Assembly: GCA_944321345.1 (NCBI GenBank)
Contig: CALUKY010000011.1
Location: forward strand, 1 to 64,000
DNA: 64,000 bases
Direction: 5' to 3'
Source of the DNA: an uncultured Paraprevotella sp.
GTDB lineage: Bacteria > Bacteroidota > Bacteroidia > Bacteroidales > Bacteroidaceae
The translations under genes and the position numbers were made by a program. Below are positions 13,400-23,549 of this stretch, piece after piece (positions within the stretch are counted from its first letter, which is position 1; the number at the start of each line of letters is the position of its first letter). A model generated the notes under the pieces. It had not been told where the DNA came from and did not search any database. It saw only the letters and a program-made list of their open reading frames with translations.

Positions 13400-16300
13400 A
13401 TGAAAAAGCTTTTGAAATGGGTAGTAGGGATTCTGTTAAGTCCCTTTATCTTGTTCATTATACTCTCCATATTGCTCTATATCCCTCCGGTACAACGATT
13501 TGCCGTGCGTACCGTCACGGAGTATGTTTCTGAAAATACCGATACGAAAGTATCAGTCAAATCATTGCGCCTTTCTTTTCCTCTCGATTTGAAACTGGAA
13601 GAATTCCAGATGAATGATCAAAGCAACGGCCTGCTTGTCGGTGTAGAATCGCTGATTATGGACCTGCGCCTCACTCATTTGCTGAAAGGACAGATTGATG
13701 TTGAAGGAATTACCCTGAACCAAGGAATGGTCAATACCCAGAAAATTATTCCGGGAGTATCCATTCAGGGGGAAGTCGGACGCTTCTTTATAAACTCTCA
13801 CGGGATAGATCTGAAAAAATCAGATGTTATTGTCAATAAGGTGCAGCTGGATAATTCCAACGTACGGATTCTGCTGAACGATTCCACTTCGGAAGATACA
13901 ACAGCCAGTGGTCCCGTAATGTGGAAAATAAGACTGAAGAAGGTAGGTATAGACAACACCCGCCTGTTTCTGAGTATGCCGGGAGATACCATGCAGATTG
14001 ACGGACAATTACATCAGGCCCTATTACAGGACGGATTGGTTGATCTGGCACAGAACCGCTATACGGCACAGAGTTTTGCACTACAGGCTGATTCCCTAAA
14101 ATATAACATAACAAACGCCACCCCTGTAGCGGGACTGGATTACAACCATATTTTCTGTCAGAACATACGGATCGGCATTGATTCCATATCCTTTAACCTG
14201 GAACCGATGTTGCTTCAGGCCCGTATCCACGAATTTTCGCTAAAGGAAAAAAGCGGACTGACCTTAAACAGCCTCAACGGAAGCATCCGTCTGGACAGTG
14301 CCGGCATTCAATCTCCCAAATTAGAACTGAAAACTCCGGATTCGTACATCAAAACAGCCGTAGATATGGTCTGGAGCGCAGTTGACGCATCGGCCACCAA
14401 TCCCGGAAAATTCATGGTCCGTATGCTGGGAAGTATCGGCAAACAAGACCTGTTGCTCTTTGCGGGAGAGATGCCCGCAAGCTTTGCCAGATCCTACCCT
14501 AACCGCCCTATGAATATTCGGGTGTCCGCCGATGGCAACCTGTCACAAGTGAAACTGCATACATTGGAAATACAACTGTCTGGCGCCTTTACCCTCAAGA
14601 GCAAAGGTGAAGCCTGGAATTTGTCTGACCTGGAAAAGCTACGGGGTAATGTTCAAATAAACGGCCAAACCCAGAATATTGATTTTATCAAGACTTTAGC
14701 CGGTCCGGATGGCATGCAGGGAATTGCCTTACCTCCCATTTCCCTGAACGGTAAAGTTGGAATTGACGGAAGCCGTTATCAGGCTGATTTGAGATTGAAG
14801 GAAAGTCAAGGTATCGTCCAATTAAAGGGAGCATTCAATCAAAAACAGATGAGTTATCGTGCTGACCTTAAGGTGCAGAACCTAAACCTGACCCATTTCC
14901 TGCCCAAAGATTCATTGTACCATCTTTCAGCTACGGCTCATATCCAGGGTCGGGGAACAGATCCATTTGCACGTTCCACCAGCCTGAATGGCAAAGTTTC
15001 GCTGGATTCTCTGGAATATGGCAAGTTGCATATCAGTGACATCGAACTGAACACTCAGTTACAGAAAGGTGAAGCCATTGCCACGCTGAACGGCGAAACA
15101 CCTTTATTCAAGATAGAAACATATTTGAAGGCATTGCTCAGCAAAAAGGAAATCGGGGCAGAACTTCGTCTGGGAGTGGAGCATCTGGATCTTTATGGAC
15201 TGGGGGTTTCCCCGAAACCATTGAAAACCAATCTGGTTCTGACTGTGGACGGACAATCCAACATGAAAGACCAGCATGAGGTTGAAGCGCAAATCAGCAA
15301 TCTGGTATTCAGTACCCCCGACTCGACATATAATACAAAAAGTCTGAGATTAAGAGCATTGGCTCATCCGGACACGACTTATGCCTATCTGGAATCAGGA
15401 GATATGTTACTGAATGTCAGTGCACAAGAAAATTACAATGATATCAGCACCAAGGCAACAGACTTTCTGAATGCCTTGAATGAACAGATAAAACAGAAAC
15501 ATATTGATCAGGACTCCCTCAAACAGTTGCTTCCGATGCTCAAGCTGAAAATAATTTCCGGACGGGACAATCCGATCATCAATTATCTTTCAACCAGTGG
15601 ATATTACCTGAAAGACATGTACTTCGACCTGGAAAGTAATCCGCAAGTAGGACTTAACGGAGGAGGACATATCTATAGTCTGAATACGGGAGGAATCCTG
15701 ATAGATACCATACAGACAAACATTTATCAGGACTCAACCGGAGTAAAACTAAACAGTCGGATCAAAAACGGTCCCAAAAACAAACAAATTGTATTCGAGG
15801 CCTTACTGAACGCCAACATCTATGCCACAGGTGCGGGCGTCAATATCGTATATTATGATGAAAAACGGAAAAAGGGAGTTAACTTGGGAGCCATTGCGCA
15901 TATCGAGGACTCCGGTGCCCGCATCTCACTTTATCCGGCAGAACCGATTCTGGCCTACCGACGTTTTAAGCTGAATCCCGACAATTTCGTATTTCTCGGA
16001 AACAACAAGCAGATTGAAGCAAATATTGACTTGCAGGCCGATGACAGCACCGGCATACAGATTTATAGCAGTGCAAGCGAACATGTATTGCAGGATCTTA
16101 CCGTATCACTAAGCCATATTAATCTGGACGAGCTGACCTCGGTTATCCCTTACGCGCCACGCATCAGCGGTTTCCTGAAAGGAGATACCCATATGATGAG
16201 AAGTGAGGAAGCCCTCTCACTAAGCAGCGAACTGGAGATACAAAAAATGGCTTACGAAGGGGCTCCGTTAGGTGATATCGGACTCAGCATGATCTATATG

Positions 16301-17998
16301 CCCGATGATGACGGAACACATGCCGTAGATGCCATGATCATGCAAAACCGAAGAGAAGTGGCCAGCTTATCGGGAAGCTATAACCGCAGTTCTGAGCAAG
16401 AGGCCATTGACGCCAATCTGGAATTGTTAAAATTCCCCCTGTCCATGGCCAATGGCTTTATCAGCGACCAACTGGCAACATTAAACGGCTATGCCCATGG
16501 AAACATCAGCCTGACGGGAAGTACCGCCAAACCGGAAATCAACGGTAAGGTGCTGCTCGACTCGGTAAATATCAAGTCGAAGGAATACAGTCTGGCTCTA
16601 CGGATCAATAAAGATTCTATCGAGATTCAAAACAATCAGCTGAATCTGAATAAAATTGACCTGTATGGTTCGAACAGCAATCCGCTGACTTTGGACGGAA
16701 GCGTCAATATGAAAGAGTTGGATAACATCCAGCTGAATCTGAGCATGACCGCACGGAATTTTGAACTGATCAACGCTCCGAAAACAAAAGATGCGTCGGC
16801 TTACGGAAGGGTTCTGGTTGATCTGAACACAACCCTGAAAGGAGACATGAATGACATCAGCATGCGCGGACAATTAAACATTCTGGGTAGTACCGACGTA
16901 ACTTATGTGCTCAAGGATTCTCCGCTCACGGTCGAAGACCGGTTAAGTGATCTGGTTACCTTTACCGATTTCTCAGATACCACAGAACACGTTCAGGTAA
17001 TCCGGCCCAAACCGATGAACATAGATATGGTTATGGTGCTCAACATCGACCAGGCCGCACAGGTACACTGCCTGCTTAGTCCGGACCGCTCGCACTACAT
17101 AGATCTGGAAGGCGGTGGTGCCCTGACCATGATCTATACCCCTGACGGTGATTTGCAATTGAGCGGACGTTATGAGGTAATTAGCGGTGAAATGCGCTAC
17201 TCCTTGCCGATCATTCCGCTGAAGACCTTTACAATCAAAAGCGGCAGTTATGTGGAGTTTACCGGAAACATGCTGAATCCTCGCCTTAGCCTTGCAGCAA
17301 CGGAGCGTGTGCGCACAACCGTGACAGAAAACGAAGTTCCGCGCACCGTAAGCTTCGATGTGGGAATCTCCATCAGTCAGACTTTGGAAAATATGGGACT
17401 GGAGTTTACTTTGGAAGCCCCCGAAGACATGAATGTACAAAATGAACTGGCATCCATGTCGGTAGAGCAGCGTGGCCGTCTGGCTGTCACCATGCTGGCA
17501 ACCGGAATGTATCTGTCGAACAACAATGCCAGCAGTTTCTCCACCTCAAATGCACTGAACGCTTATCTGCAAAGTGAAATCTCCAAAATCAGCGGACGCG
17601 CACTCAGTACCATTGATCTGAGTATCGGTATGGAAAACTCAACCTCGGCCAGCGGAAGCAATCAGACCGACTATTCTTTCCAGTTTGCCAAAAGATTCTG
17701 GGGAAACCGCATCAGTGTGATTGTCGGAGGAAAAGTTTCTACGGGAGAAGATGTGGAGAACACGGGAGAAACACTGATTGACAACGTATCGGTAGAATAT
17801 CGTTTGGACAATTCTGCCACCCGCTATGTCAAAGTGTTCTACGACAAGAGTTATGAATCGTTGCTCGAAGGCGAGATCACAGAAATGGGAGCCGGTCTGG
17901 TGCTCCGCAAAAAGATGAGCCGGTTGGGCGAACTCTTTATTTTCAAGAGAAGAGAGAACAAAAAAGAACAACCGGACTCGGTAAACATAAAGAAGTAA
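13400..17998 (+). CDS. tamB: TamB-like translocation and assembly protein (DUF490)
   Basis: This 1532-residue protein has one N-terminal membrane anchor (about residues 7-30) followed by a very long beta-rich, repetitive region typical of AsmA/TamB proteins, which form grooves spanning the periplasm. The C-terminal TamB domain is recognisable in the last 400 residues, including the DLQLSGRYEVISGEMRYSLP block and the FGNR-like repeat QFAKRFWGNRISVIVGGKVS. TamB proteins work with an Omp85 partner in outer-membrane protein insertion and have been implicated in phospholipid transport. The stop codon abuts the next gene, a BamA/TamA-family protein, supporting a functional pair. Identification by architecture and neighbour is strong. 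Confidence 0.92.
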   Translation: MKKLLKWVVGILLSPFILFIILSILLYIPPVQRFAVRTVTEYVSENTDTKVSVKSLRLSFPLDLKLEEFQMNDQSNGLLVGVESLIMDLRLTHLLKGQIDVEGITLNQGMVNTQKIIPGVSIQGEVGRFFINSHGIDLKKSDVIVNKVQLDNSNVRILLNDSTSEDTTASGPVMWKIRLKKVGIDNTRLFLSMPGDTMQIDGQLHQALLQDGLVDLAQNRYTAQSFALQADSLKYNITNATPVAGLDYNHIFCQNIRIGIDSISFNLEPMLLQARIHEFSLKEKSGLTLNSLNGSIRLDSAGIQSPKLELKTPDSYIKTAVDMVWSAVDASATNPGKFMVRMLGSIGKQDLLLFAGEMPASFARSYPNRPMNIRVSADGNLSQVKLHTLEIQLSGAFTLKSKGEAWNLSDLEKLRGNVQINGQTQNIDFIKTLAGPDGMQGIALPPISLNGKVGIDGSRYQADLRLKESQGIVQLKGAFNQKQMSYRADLKVQNLNLTHFLPKDSLYHLSATAHIQGRGTDPFARSTSLNGKVSLDSLEYGKLHISDIELNTQLQKGEAIATLNGETPLFKIETYLKALLSKKEIGAELRLGVEHLDLYGLGVSPKPLKTNLVLTVDGQSNMKDQHEVEAQISNLVFSTPDSTYNTKSLRLRALAHPDTTYAYLESGDMLLNVSAQENYNDISTKATDFLNALNEQIKQKHIDQDSLKQLLPMLKLKIISGRDNPIINYLSTSGYYLKDMYFDLESNPQVGLNGGGHIYSLNTGGILIDTIQTNIYQDSTGVKLNSRIKNGPKNKQIVFEALLNANIYATGAGVNIVYYDEKRKKGVNLGAIAHIEDSGARISLYPAEPILAYRRFKLNPDNFVFLGNNKQIEANIDLQADDSTGIQIYSSASEHVLQDLTVSLSHINLDELTSVIPYAPRISGFLKGDTHMMRSEEALSLSSELEIQKMAYEGAPLGDIGLSMIYMPDDDGTHAVDAMIMQNRREVASLSGSYNRSSEQEAIDANLELLKFPLSMANGFISDQLATLNGYAHGNISLTGSTAKPEINGKVLLDSVNIKSKEYSLALRINKDSIEIQNNQLNLNKIDLYGSNSNPLTLDGSVNMKELDNIQLNLSMTARNFELINAPKTKDASAYGRVLVDLNTTLKGDMNDISMRGQLNILGSTDVTYVLKDSPLTVEDRLSDLVTFTDFSDTTEHVQVIRPKPMNIDMVMVLNIDQAAQVHCLLSPDRSHYIDLEGGGALTMIYTPDGDLQLSGRYEVISGEMRYSLPIIPLKTFTIKSGSYVEFTGNMLNPRLSLAATERVRTTVTENEVPRTVSFDVGISISQTLENMGLEFTLEAPEDMNVQNELASMSVEQRGRLAVTMLATGMYLSNNNASSFSTSNALNAYLQSEISKISGRALSTIDLSIGMENSTSASGSNQTDYSFQFAKRFWGNRISVIVGGKVSTGEDVENTGETLIDNVSVEYRLDNSATRYVKVFYDKSYESLLEGEITEMGAGLVLRKKMSRLGELFIFKRRENKKEQPDSVNIKK

Positions 17999-18004
17999 GT
18001 GAAA

Positions 18005-20479
18005 ATGATGAATCTTAAAAAGATAGTTTATGCCTTATGCTGTTTGGTTGTCGTTACAGGGTGTTCTACAACCAAAAATCTTCCGGAGGACGAGACTCTG
18101 TATGCCGGTATAGAAGAAATCGCCTTCGGTTATAAGGCGGGAACTAAAAAGAAAAAGAAAGAAAAGGAAAAAGGAGTGATCACTTCACTGGCCGATGCCT
18201 ACAAGACTGTAGATGAAGTTCTGGTCAAGAAAAATGTATCCATATTGCAAAAGAAAGAACTGACACAAGAAGAAAAAGACTCCATCAAACAGGAAGAAGA
18301 ACACATCAAGGAAGCCTACACCAAAGCTCAGGAAGAAGTTGAGGCAGCCTTGGCCTATGCTCCCAACGCGTCATTGATGGGTAGTTCTTCGATACGTCAT
18401 CCCTTTCCAATGCGCCTGTGGATCTATAATAGCTTTGTAAATTCAAAGAATAAAATAGGAAAATGGATCTTCAATCAGTTTGCGGCCACTCCTGTTTATA
18501 TTAGCACGGTAAACCCGGAAGTACGCTCATTGGTTGCGCAGAATACCCTGCGCAACTATGGATTCTTTTTCGGTACCGTAACTCATGAGATTCTTCCTCA
18601 AAAGAATCCTCGTGAAGCAAAAATATCTTATACCATAATGCCAAACCAGCTCTATCGTCTGGACTCTATCTCCTATCTGAATTTCTCAGTGGGAGCCGAC
18701 AGCCTGATTCGTAAAAGCATGTCACAGACATTGCTCAAAAAAGGAGATGCTTTCAGTGTACTGAATCTTGACGGAGAACGGAACCGCCTGAGCAGTCTGT
18801 TCCGCAACAACGGTTTCTTTTATTACAAACCCGAATATATTGCCTACCGGGCAGACACGGTGGCCCAACCGACCAAAGTGCAACTTCAGGTAATGCCCGC
18901 AGCCAATATACCCAAATCGGCACAAAAGAGATATTACTTGGGCAAAACACGCATCAATATCTATCAGCAGAATAACTTTGAACTGACAGATTCCATCGGA
19001 CGAAAGGACATCAAGCTGTATTTCTCCGATCCCAAGCACAAGACTCCCTTAAAAATGAATGCCATCCGCCGGTATCTGTTCTATCAGAAAGGGGATCTGT
19101 ATCGGGAAGATCTGCAAAACTTCATTCAAGAACAGCTGAGTGGCATGGGAGTGTTCAGCCAAGTAAGCATGAAGTATGTACCGCGCGACTCGATGATAAC
19201 CAGTGATACTCTGGATATTGAAATCAACGGTGTATTGGATAAACCTTATGATGGTGAGTTTGAAGCAAAAGTCACTTCCAAAAGCAATGATCAGGTAGGA
19301 CCGGGTATCTCCTTCGGCATGTCAAAAAGAAATGCTTTCCGTGGAGCGGAAAAGCTGAAGTTCGAGGTACATGGATCTTATGAATGGCAAACCAACTCAA
19401 ATGTGATTGGAGACAATTCTGTCATTAACTCTTATGAATACGGAACATCTCTTTCACTGGACTACCCCAGACTGGTCATGCCGGGATGGCGTAAATTATC
19501 GCGAAAAGCCTTTACCAGCACATCCTTTACCCTGGATGCCACCTGGTTGAACCGGGCAAACTTTTTCAGCATGGTGTCTTTGGGCGCCAGAGTTGCCTAT
19601 ACTTATCAAAGCAACTTCCGGATAAAACACGAGTTCGTACCTTTCAGATTGGATTATGATGAACTGCTGTCTACCACTCCGCGCTTTGATTCGATCATGA
19701 ACGCCAACGAAGCGCTTTACATCAGTATGCGTAATCAGTTCGTGCCTTCCATGCGCTACATTATGACCTACACCAGTAGCCGGCGCACACGTAACCCTAT
19801 AGCCTTTACTTTGGATATCAAGGAAAGCGGTAATGTCATGTCGGGAATCTTTGCGGCTTTTGGACAACCATTCAGCCAACTGGACAAAAAGCTGTTCAAC
19901 GTGCCGTTTGCCCAGTACATACGTTTGTCGGCAGACTTCCGGCAATCGTATAAACTAACCTCAAAAAGCAGCCTGGTGGGACGTATTTCCATCGGAAGTA
20001 TCTACAGTTACGGTAACTCAACCAATGCTCCATACAATGATCTCTTCTACGTAGGAGGAGCCAACAGCATCCGTGCATTCAACATGCGTGGCGTAGGACC
20101 GGGCTCCAATGTTCCGGGACTTTCGCGCTACTCTTATGTAGACCAGATGGGTGATATCAAATTCGAAGCAAACCTGGAATACCGGTTCCCGATAGTAGGA
20201 AGCCTTTATGGAGCCACGTTCCTTGACGCAGGCAATGTATGGCTGATGCATGCCGATCCGAACCGTCCGGGGGGAAACTTTGACTTAAAACGTCTGGGGC
20301 GTGAAATCGCCTTGGGCACTGGTGTAGGAGTACGTTACGACCTGGATTTCCTCGTTCTTCGTTTCGATGTCGGTGTAGGTCTTCATGCCCCGTATGATAC
20401 CGGTAAAAGCGGTTATTACAATTTGCCACGTTTCAAGAACAGTCTGGCATATCATTTAGCGGTGGGATATCCTTTCTAA
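18005..20479 (+). CDS. BamA/TamA-family outer membrane protein with lipoprotein signal
   Basis: About 824 residues, starting with a lipoprotein-type signal whose Cys (VVTGCSTTK) is residue 20 from the ATG at 18005; a GTG at 17999 is a less likely start. Residues of about 45-120 are very rich in Lys and Glu and may form a charged helical or coiled segment. POTRA-like repeats follow, then a C-terminal Omp85 beta-barrel from about residue 430, with GGANSIRAFNMRGVGPGS and GDIKFEANLEYRFP as typical barrel motifs. It should sit in the outer membrane as partner of the TamB-like protein encoded immediately upstream with no gap. Lipidation of an Omp85 protein is unlike proteobacterial TamA but is known in Bacteroidetes homologues. 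Confidence 0.9.
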   Translation: MMNLKKIVYALCCLVVVTGCSTTKNLPEDETLYAGIEEIAFGYKAGTKKKKKEKEKGVITSLADAYKTVDEVLVKKNVSILQKKELTQEEKDSIKQEEEHIKEAYTKAQEEVEAALAYAPNASLMGSSSIRHPFPMRLWIYNSFVNSKNKIGKWIFNQFAATPVYISTVNPEVRSLVAQNTLRNYGFFFGTVTHEILPQKNPREAKISYTIMPNQLYRLDSISYLNFSVGADSLIRKSMSQTLLKKGDAFSVLNLDGERNRLSSLFRNNGFFYYKPEYIAYRADTVAQPTKVQLQVMPAANIPKSAQKRYYLGKTRINIYQQNNFELTDSIGRKDIKLYFSDPKHKTPLKMNAIRRYLFYQKGDLYREDLQNFIQEQLSGMGVFSQVSMKYVPRDSMITSDTLDIEINGVLDKPYDGEFEAKVTSKSNDQVGPGISFGMSKRNAFRGAEKLKFEVHGSYEWQTNSNVIGDNSVINSYEYGTSLSLDYPRLVMPGWRKLSRKAFTSTSFTLDATWLNRANFFSMVSLGARVAYTYQSNFRIKHEFVPFRLDYDELLSTTPRFDSIMNANEALYISMRNQFVPSMRYIMTYTSSRRTRNPIAFTLDIKESGNVMSGIFAAFGQPFSQLDKKLFNVPFAQYIRLSADFRQSYKLTSKSSLVGRISIGSIYSYGNSTNAPYNDLFYVGGANSIRAFNMRGVGPGSNVPGLSRYSYVDQMGDIKFEANLEYRFPIVGSLYGATFLDAGNVWLMHADPNRPGGNFDLKRLGREIALGTGVGVRYDLDFLVLRFDVGVGLHAPYDTGKSGYYNLPRFKNSLAYHLAVGYPF

Positions 20480-20505
20480 ACGAGTTTCATGAATCATCCC
20501 GCGAT

Positions 20506-20550
20506 CTGCGTGCTGCAAAAATATGAATCATTTCATTTTGCGGCACGCAG
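20506..20550 (+). terminator. Terminator after the tamA-like gene
   Basis: Arms of 15 bp (20506-20520 and 20536-20550) pair with one G-U wobble, followed by GTTTTG. It ends 9 bases before the -7 box of the following porin gene, so terminator and promoter are closely packed. Confidence 0.7.
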
Positions 20551-20558
20551 GTTTTGTA

Positions 20559-20566
20559 TATCTTTG
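20559..20566 (+). promoter_or_regulatory. Candidate -7 box for the porin gene
   Basis: TATCTTTG, with TTTG at 20537-20540 18 bases upstream as a possible -33 element that overlaps the terminator arm. The porin ATG is at 20611. Confidence 0.55.
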
Positions 20567-20610
20567 CGGTTTCATTATTCCATTTTTTTATCATCAATCA
20601 TTTTTTATTC

Positions 20611-21855
20611 ATGAAACGACTATCGCTTCTATGTTACGTTTTCTCAAGTTTATTCTGTTTGATTACCGACTCCTGGGCGCAGAACCATGCTCCGATGCTG
20701 GATTCTACCTCCACCGAGCCTTCATTATATGAACGGATGGCCGGTGAGAACGCACGGAAGCTCAGCTCACACATGAATTTTAACTTCTGCACTACGGAAC
20801 ATACCGACTTTCGGAATTTCAAGTTTACCGAGTCCAAATTCAAAATCCGGCGTATGCGCTGGGAGATTTATGGAGATATCGCCCCAAAACTGTCCTTTCA
20901 CTTCCGTCAGAATCTTAACGGTTCGTTTGGTTTGAGCAGTATGGAAAATATCAATACTTCCATTGAAATGGCTTTCGTACGCTGGCAGCCTACAGAAAAA
21001 CTGGAACTGATAATCGGAAAACAGTTTCTGAATGTCAGCGGATATGAGTGTTGGGTGAACGGCGTGGATGTACGTGAGTTTTCGGATTTCAACGATTATT
21101 TCAATCCTTGCCGTGCAGGAGTAACTGCAAACATCCATTTCACTCCGGATCAGATGTTGGGTTTGCAGCTGGCAAATTCCATTCCCAATACGTTGGATAA
21201 ATATTTGCCGTATAACGTTCCGGCCTCAACTGAAAAATCAAAAGCTCCGCTGATTGCCGGTGCCCAATGGATCGGTTATTTTGCAGACAAGGCGCTTATG
21301 CTACAGTATTCCGCCTCATTTGGCAATATGGCCAGGAACAAAAACCTGTTGATGCTCACCGGAGGTAATGTCTGGAAAAGAGGACCTGTCACCGCTTATC
21401 TGGATTTTATGTATTCGCGTGAAGGACTTGATACAAAAGGGTTGATCAGCGAACTGAGCAATCCAGGAACCACCCATGAGAACGTAGCCTCATGGGCTCC
21501 GGTATCGGCACAGAATGTTGAATATTTCACCACAATTGCCAACATAGACTACCGCATACACAAACATTGGAATGTTTATGCAAAGGGAGCCTTTGAAACA
21601 GCCGGAGTCTATAAAAGCAACGGATTGAAAAACAATCAGGAAACATTATTTCCCAAAGGCCTATATAAACGTACATGGAACGGGCAGTTGTGCGCGGAAT
21701 ATATCCCGATGCCCGAACGTGACAACCTTCGTTTCTACGCACATCTGCTTTATAAAAGATATAACTATACTGAATTAGGCAGACAACTTGGAGCCGCAAA
21801 TAATGATCTTCAAAGAATAACCTTAGGACTGGTATATACGATTCCGGTATTCTGA
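20611..21855 (+). CDS. Porin of the phosphate-selective O/P type
   Basis: The predicted 414-residue protein has a signal peptide (MKRLSLLCYVF to about CLITDSWAQ) and alternating beta-strand pattern throughout. The segments FKFTESKFKIRRMRWEIYGDIAP, FVRWQPTEKLELIIGKQ and WEIYGD/YLDFMYSREGL resemble OprO/OprP-family porins common in Bacteroidales. It should form an outer-membrane channel; substrate selectivity cannot be read from sequence, and the family name does not prove phosphate transport. The ATG at 20611 is preferred over an in-frame upstream ATG because it begins the signal peptide and follows the promoter box. No phosphate-transport genes adjoin it. Confidence 0.8.
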   Translation: MKRLSLLCYVFSSLFCLITDSWAQNHAPMLDSTSTEPSLYERMAGENARKLSSHMNFNFCTTEHTDFRNFKFTESKFKIRRMRWEIYGDIAPKLSFHFRQNLNGSFGLSSMENINTSIEMAFVRWQPTEKLELIIGKQFLNVSGYECWVNGVDVREFSDFNDYFNPCRAGVTANIHFTPDQMLGLQLANSIPNTLDKYLPYNVPASTEKSKAPLIAGAQWIGYFADKALMLQYSASFGNMARNKNLLMLTGGNVWKRGPVTAYLDFMYSREGLDTKGLISELSNPGTTHENVASWAPVSAQNVEYFTTIANIDYRIHKHWNVYAKGAFETAGVYKSNGLKNNQETLFPKGLYKRTWNGQLCAEYIPMPERDNLRFYAHLLYKRYNYTELGRQLGAANNDLQRITLGLVYTIPVF

Positions 21856-21858
21856 CAG

Positions 21859-21908
21859 AAAAATCGTCTTGATGAAACGATTTGTTCATCAAGACGATTT
21901 TTTTTATT
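21859..21908. terminator. Bidirectional terminator between porin and acyltransferase genes
   Basis: Perfect 18-bp arms (21859-21876 and 21885-21902) with an 8-base loop and a run of T residues on the plus side. The arms begin and end in A/T runs, so it can act for both convergent genes. Confidence 0.9.
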
Positions 21909-21912
21909 CTCT

Positions 21913-22854
21913 TCAATATCTCAGAAAGCGTTCACGCCCCCAGAAATAACGCGATAAATGCAAACGGTCCAGTAACCATGTTAACAACATACTGCCGGAC
22001 AATGTTATCAAAGTAGCTACTGCAAGAAACAACATTCCGGTTGAGTCAAAAGCAAAAAACGGAAGAAGGACTTTTGCTCCCATAGTAAAAATTGGAGAAA
22101 AAACCAGAATCGGAAGTGTATTCTGCCCTATAAACGAAGAAGCACTTCTGACCTGATCCGGCAACCGGGGATAAAGAGCCAGAAGAAGGCTCATCACCAG
22201 ATAGACAATAGCCACTCCTCCCACCGTATTCTTGTCAAAATGCCCAGCATCGGTCATCAACAGCAACAACGGCAACAAAGCCCAGCAACTTGGTCGGATA
22301 AAAGATTGCAAAGGAACTCCAATCCGGGCCAGCATGTATCCCAAAGCATAATAAAGCACATTGGTTACCGTCATCAAACCGGTAAAATGGGCTACAGCCG
22401 CCAAAACAACAGCAACCAGCAAACTTCCCGAAAAAGCATCAGAGATTCTTTTCAGACCGCTCGTCAAAACATAAGCAATTACAGAGGCAATAATCAGTGT
22501 ATGCAAATACCAGTACGGACCTAACGGGTCTATAAAAAGTTTTCGAAAGACCAGTGTTGCGGAAAGATGATCTACCGCATCACGTGTCGGCAAAAAAGAT
22601 GCCGCCACCACATAACCGCACTCAAACACCGCATAAGGCACAAACAGCCACCACATGGAACGCAGAAAGTCCTTTGCCGGTTTGCATACATTCAGAAAAT
22701 ACCCCGAAAGAATCAGGAAGGCAGGCATATGAAAGGTATAGACAAACTGTTTGGCCACCGGATATTTGTCCCCGATATAGGCCAGATGGAAAACGACCAT
22801 CAATACAATACAGACACATTTGATAAAATCTGCTGCTTCCAAACGTTCTTTCAT
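21913..22854 (-). CDS. Acyltransferase 3 family membrane protein
   Basis: This 313-residue integral membrane protein has about ten hydrophobic segments. The N-terminus has ADFIKCVCIVLMVVFHL and FHMPAFLILSGYF, the conserved His and Phe-His-Met-Pro blocks of acyltransferase 3 (OafA/NodX) proteins. Such enzymes add acetyl or other acyl groups to sugars of polysaccharides or glycolipids; the acceptor here is unknown and no capsule or O-antigen cluster adjoins. The ATG follows AAAGGAG closely. The gene lies 45 bases downstream of superoxide dismutase on the same strand and may be read through from it; no functional link is evident. Confidence 0.88.
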   Translation of the reverse strand: MKERLEAADFIKCVCIVLMVVFHLAYIGDKYPVAKQFVYTFHMPAFLILSGYFLNVCKPAKDFLRSMWWLFVPYAVFECGYVVAASFLPTRDAVDHLSATLVFRKLFIDPLGPYWYLHTLIIASVIAYVLTSGLKRISDAFSGSLLVAVVLAAVAHFTGLMTVTNVLYYALGYMLARIGVPLQSFIRPSCWALLPLLLLMTDAGHFDKNTVGGVAIVYLVMSLLLALYPRLPDQVRSASSFIGQNTLPILVFSPIFTMGAKVLLPFFAFDSTGMLFLAVATLITLSGSMLLTWLLDRLHLSRYFWGRERFLRY

Positions 22855-22899
22855 ATTCTCCTTTCCTTTTCTTTTTCTTTACCGATTTGACAGAATGAT

Positions 22900-23505
22900 T
22901 TATTGCGCGGCCATTCGGGCGGCCACAACTTCCCAGTCTATAATATTCCAGAATTTCTGTATATACTCCGCTCTGCGGTTCTGATAGTCCAGATAATAGG
23001 CATGCTCCCACACATCGATGCAGAGCAAAGGCACCTGATCATGTCTCAGAGGATTGTCGGCGTTAGCATACTGCTCGATCTTGAGTGAGCCGTTTTCCGT
23101 CTGCACCAGCCAAGCCCATCCGGAACCGAAGAGCTTCAGTGCCGCATCGCTCATCAGTTGGCGGAAGGTCTCAAAATCGCCGAATGACGCATAGATAGCC
23201 TCCTCCAAAGCTCCCGCAGGCAGATTCTCTTCTCCGTCCTTTACCGGAGTCGCCAACTGCTCGAAATACATCGCATGGTTAAAGACCTGTCCTGCATTAT
23301 TAAACAACGGACCGGCCGGAGCCTCACGGATAATATCCGCCAATGTCATGTCTTCATACTCTGTAGCCTCAATCAACGTATTGAGCTGGTTGACATAGGT
23401 CTGCAGATGTTTTCCATAATGATAGTTCAGAGTTTCCTCACTGATTACCGGTGCCAGATCAGACAATCCATATCTGAGTTCCGGCATTTGAATTTGTGTT
23501 GCCAT
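22900..23505 (-). CDS. sodB: Iron/manganese superoxide dismutase
   Basis: This 201-residue protein is a full-length Fe/Mn SOD that converts superoxide to oxygen and hydrogen peroxide in the cytoplasm, part of aerotolerance in an anaerobe. The four metal ligands are His29 (YHYGKH), His77 (FNHAMYF), Asp164 and His168 (CIDVWEHAYY). The spacing and the absence of a signal peptide fit the bacterial dimeric enzyme. Metal specificity (Fe, Mn or cambialistic, as reported for Bacteroides SOD) cannot be fixed from these residues. The 5' region carries a strong inverted repeat next to the predicted promoter, which suggests direct control of transcription or mRNA stability. Confidence 0.97.
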   Translation of the reverse strand: MATQIQMPELRYGLSDLAPVISEETLNYHYGKHLQTYVNQLNTLIEATEYEDMTLADIIREAPAGPLFNNAGQVFNHAMYFEQLATPVKDGEENLPAGALEEAIYASFGDFETFRQLMSDAALKLFGSGWAWLVQTENGSLKIEQYANADNPLRHDQVPLLCIDVWEHAYYLDYQNRRAEYIQKFWNIIDWEVVAARMAAQ

Positions 23506-23520
23506 GGTGAAAAATATTTT

Positions 23521-23548
23521 TAGATAGGCAAAACTGCTTGCCTATCTA
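23521..23548 (-). repeat. 11-bp inverted repeat in the sod leader
   Basis: TAGATAGGCAA (23521-23531) and TTGCCTATCTA (23538-23548) are perfect reverse complements separated by six bases. The repeat sits between the sod -7 box (23550-23557) and the ATG (23505), covering the expected transcription start. It could be an operator or a 5' stabilising stem-loop. Confidence 0.75.
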
Positions 23549-23549
23549 A

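Noticed and set aside
20611-21855. Naming the porin as phosphate-specific
   Set aside because: The family name is historical; no phosphate regulon genes adjoin and no selectivity residues can be judged.
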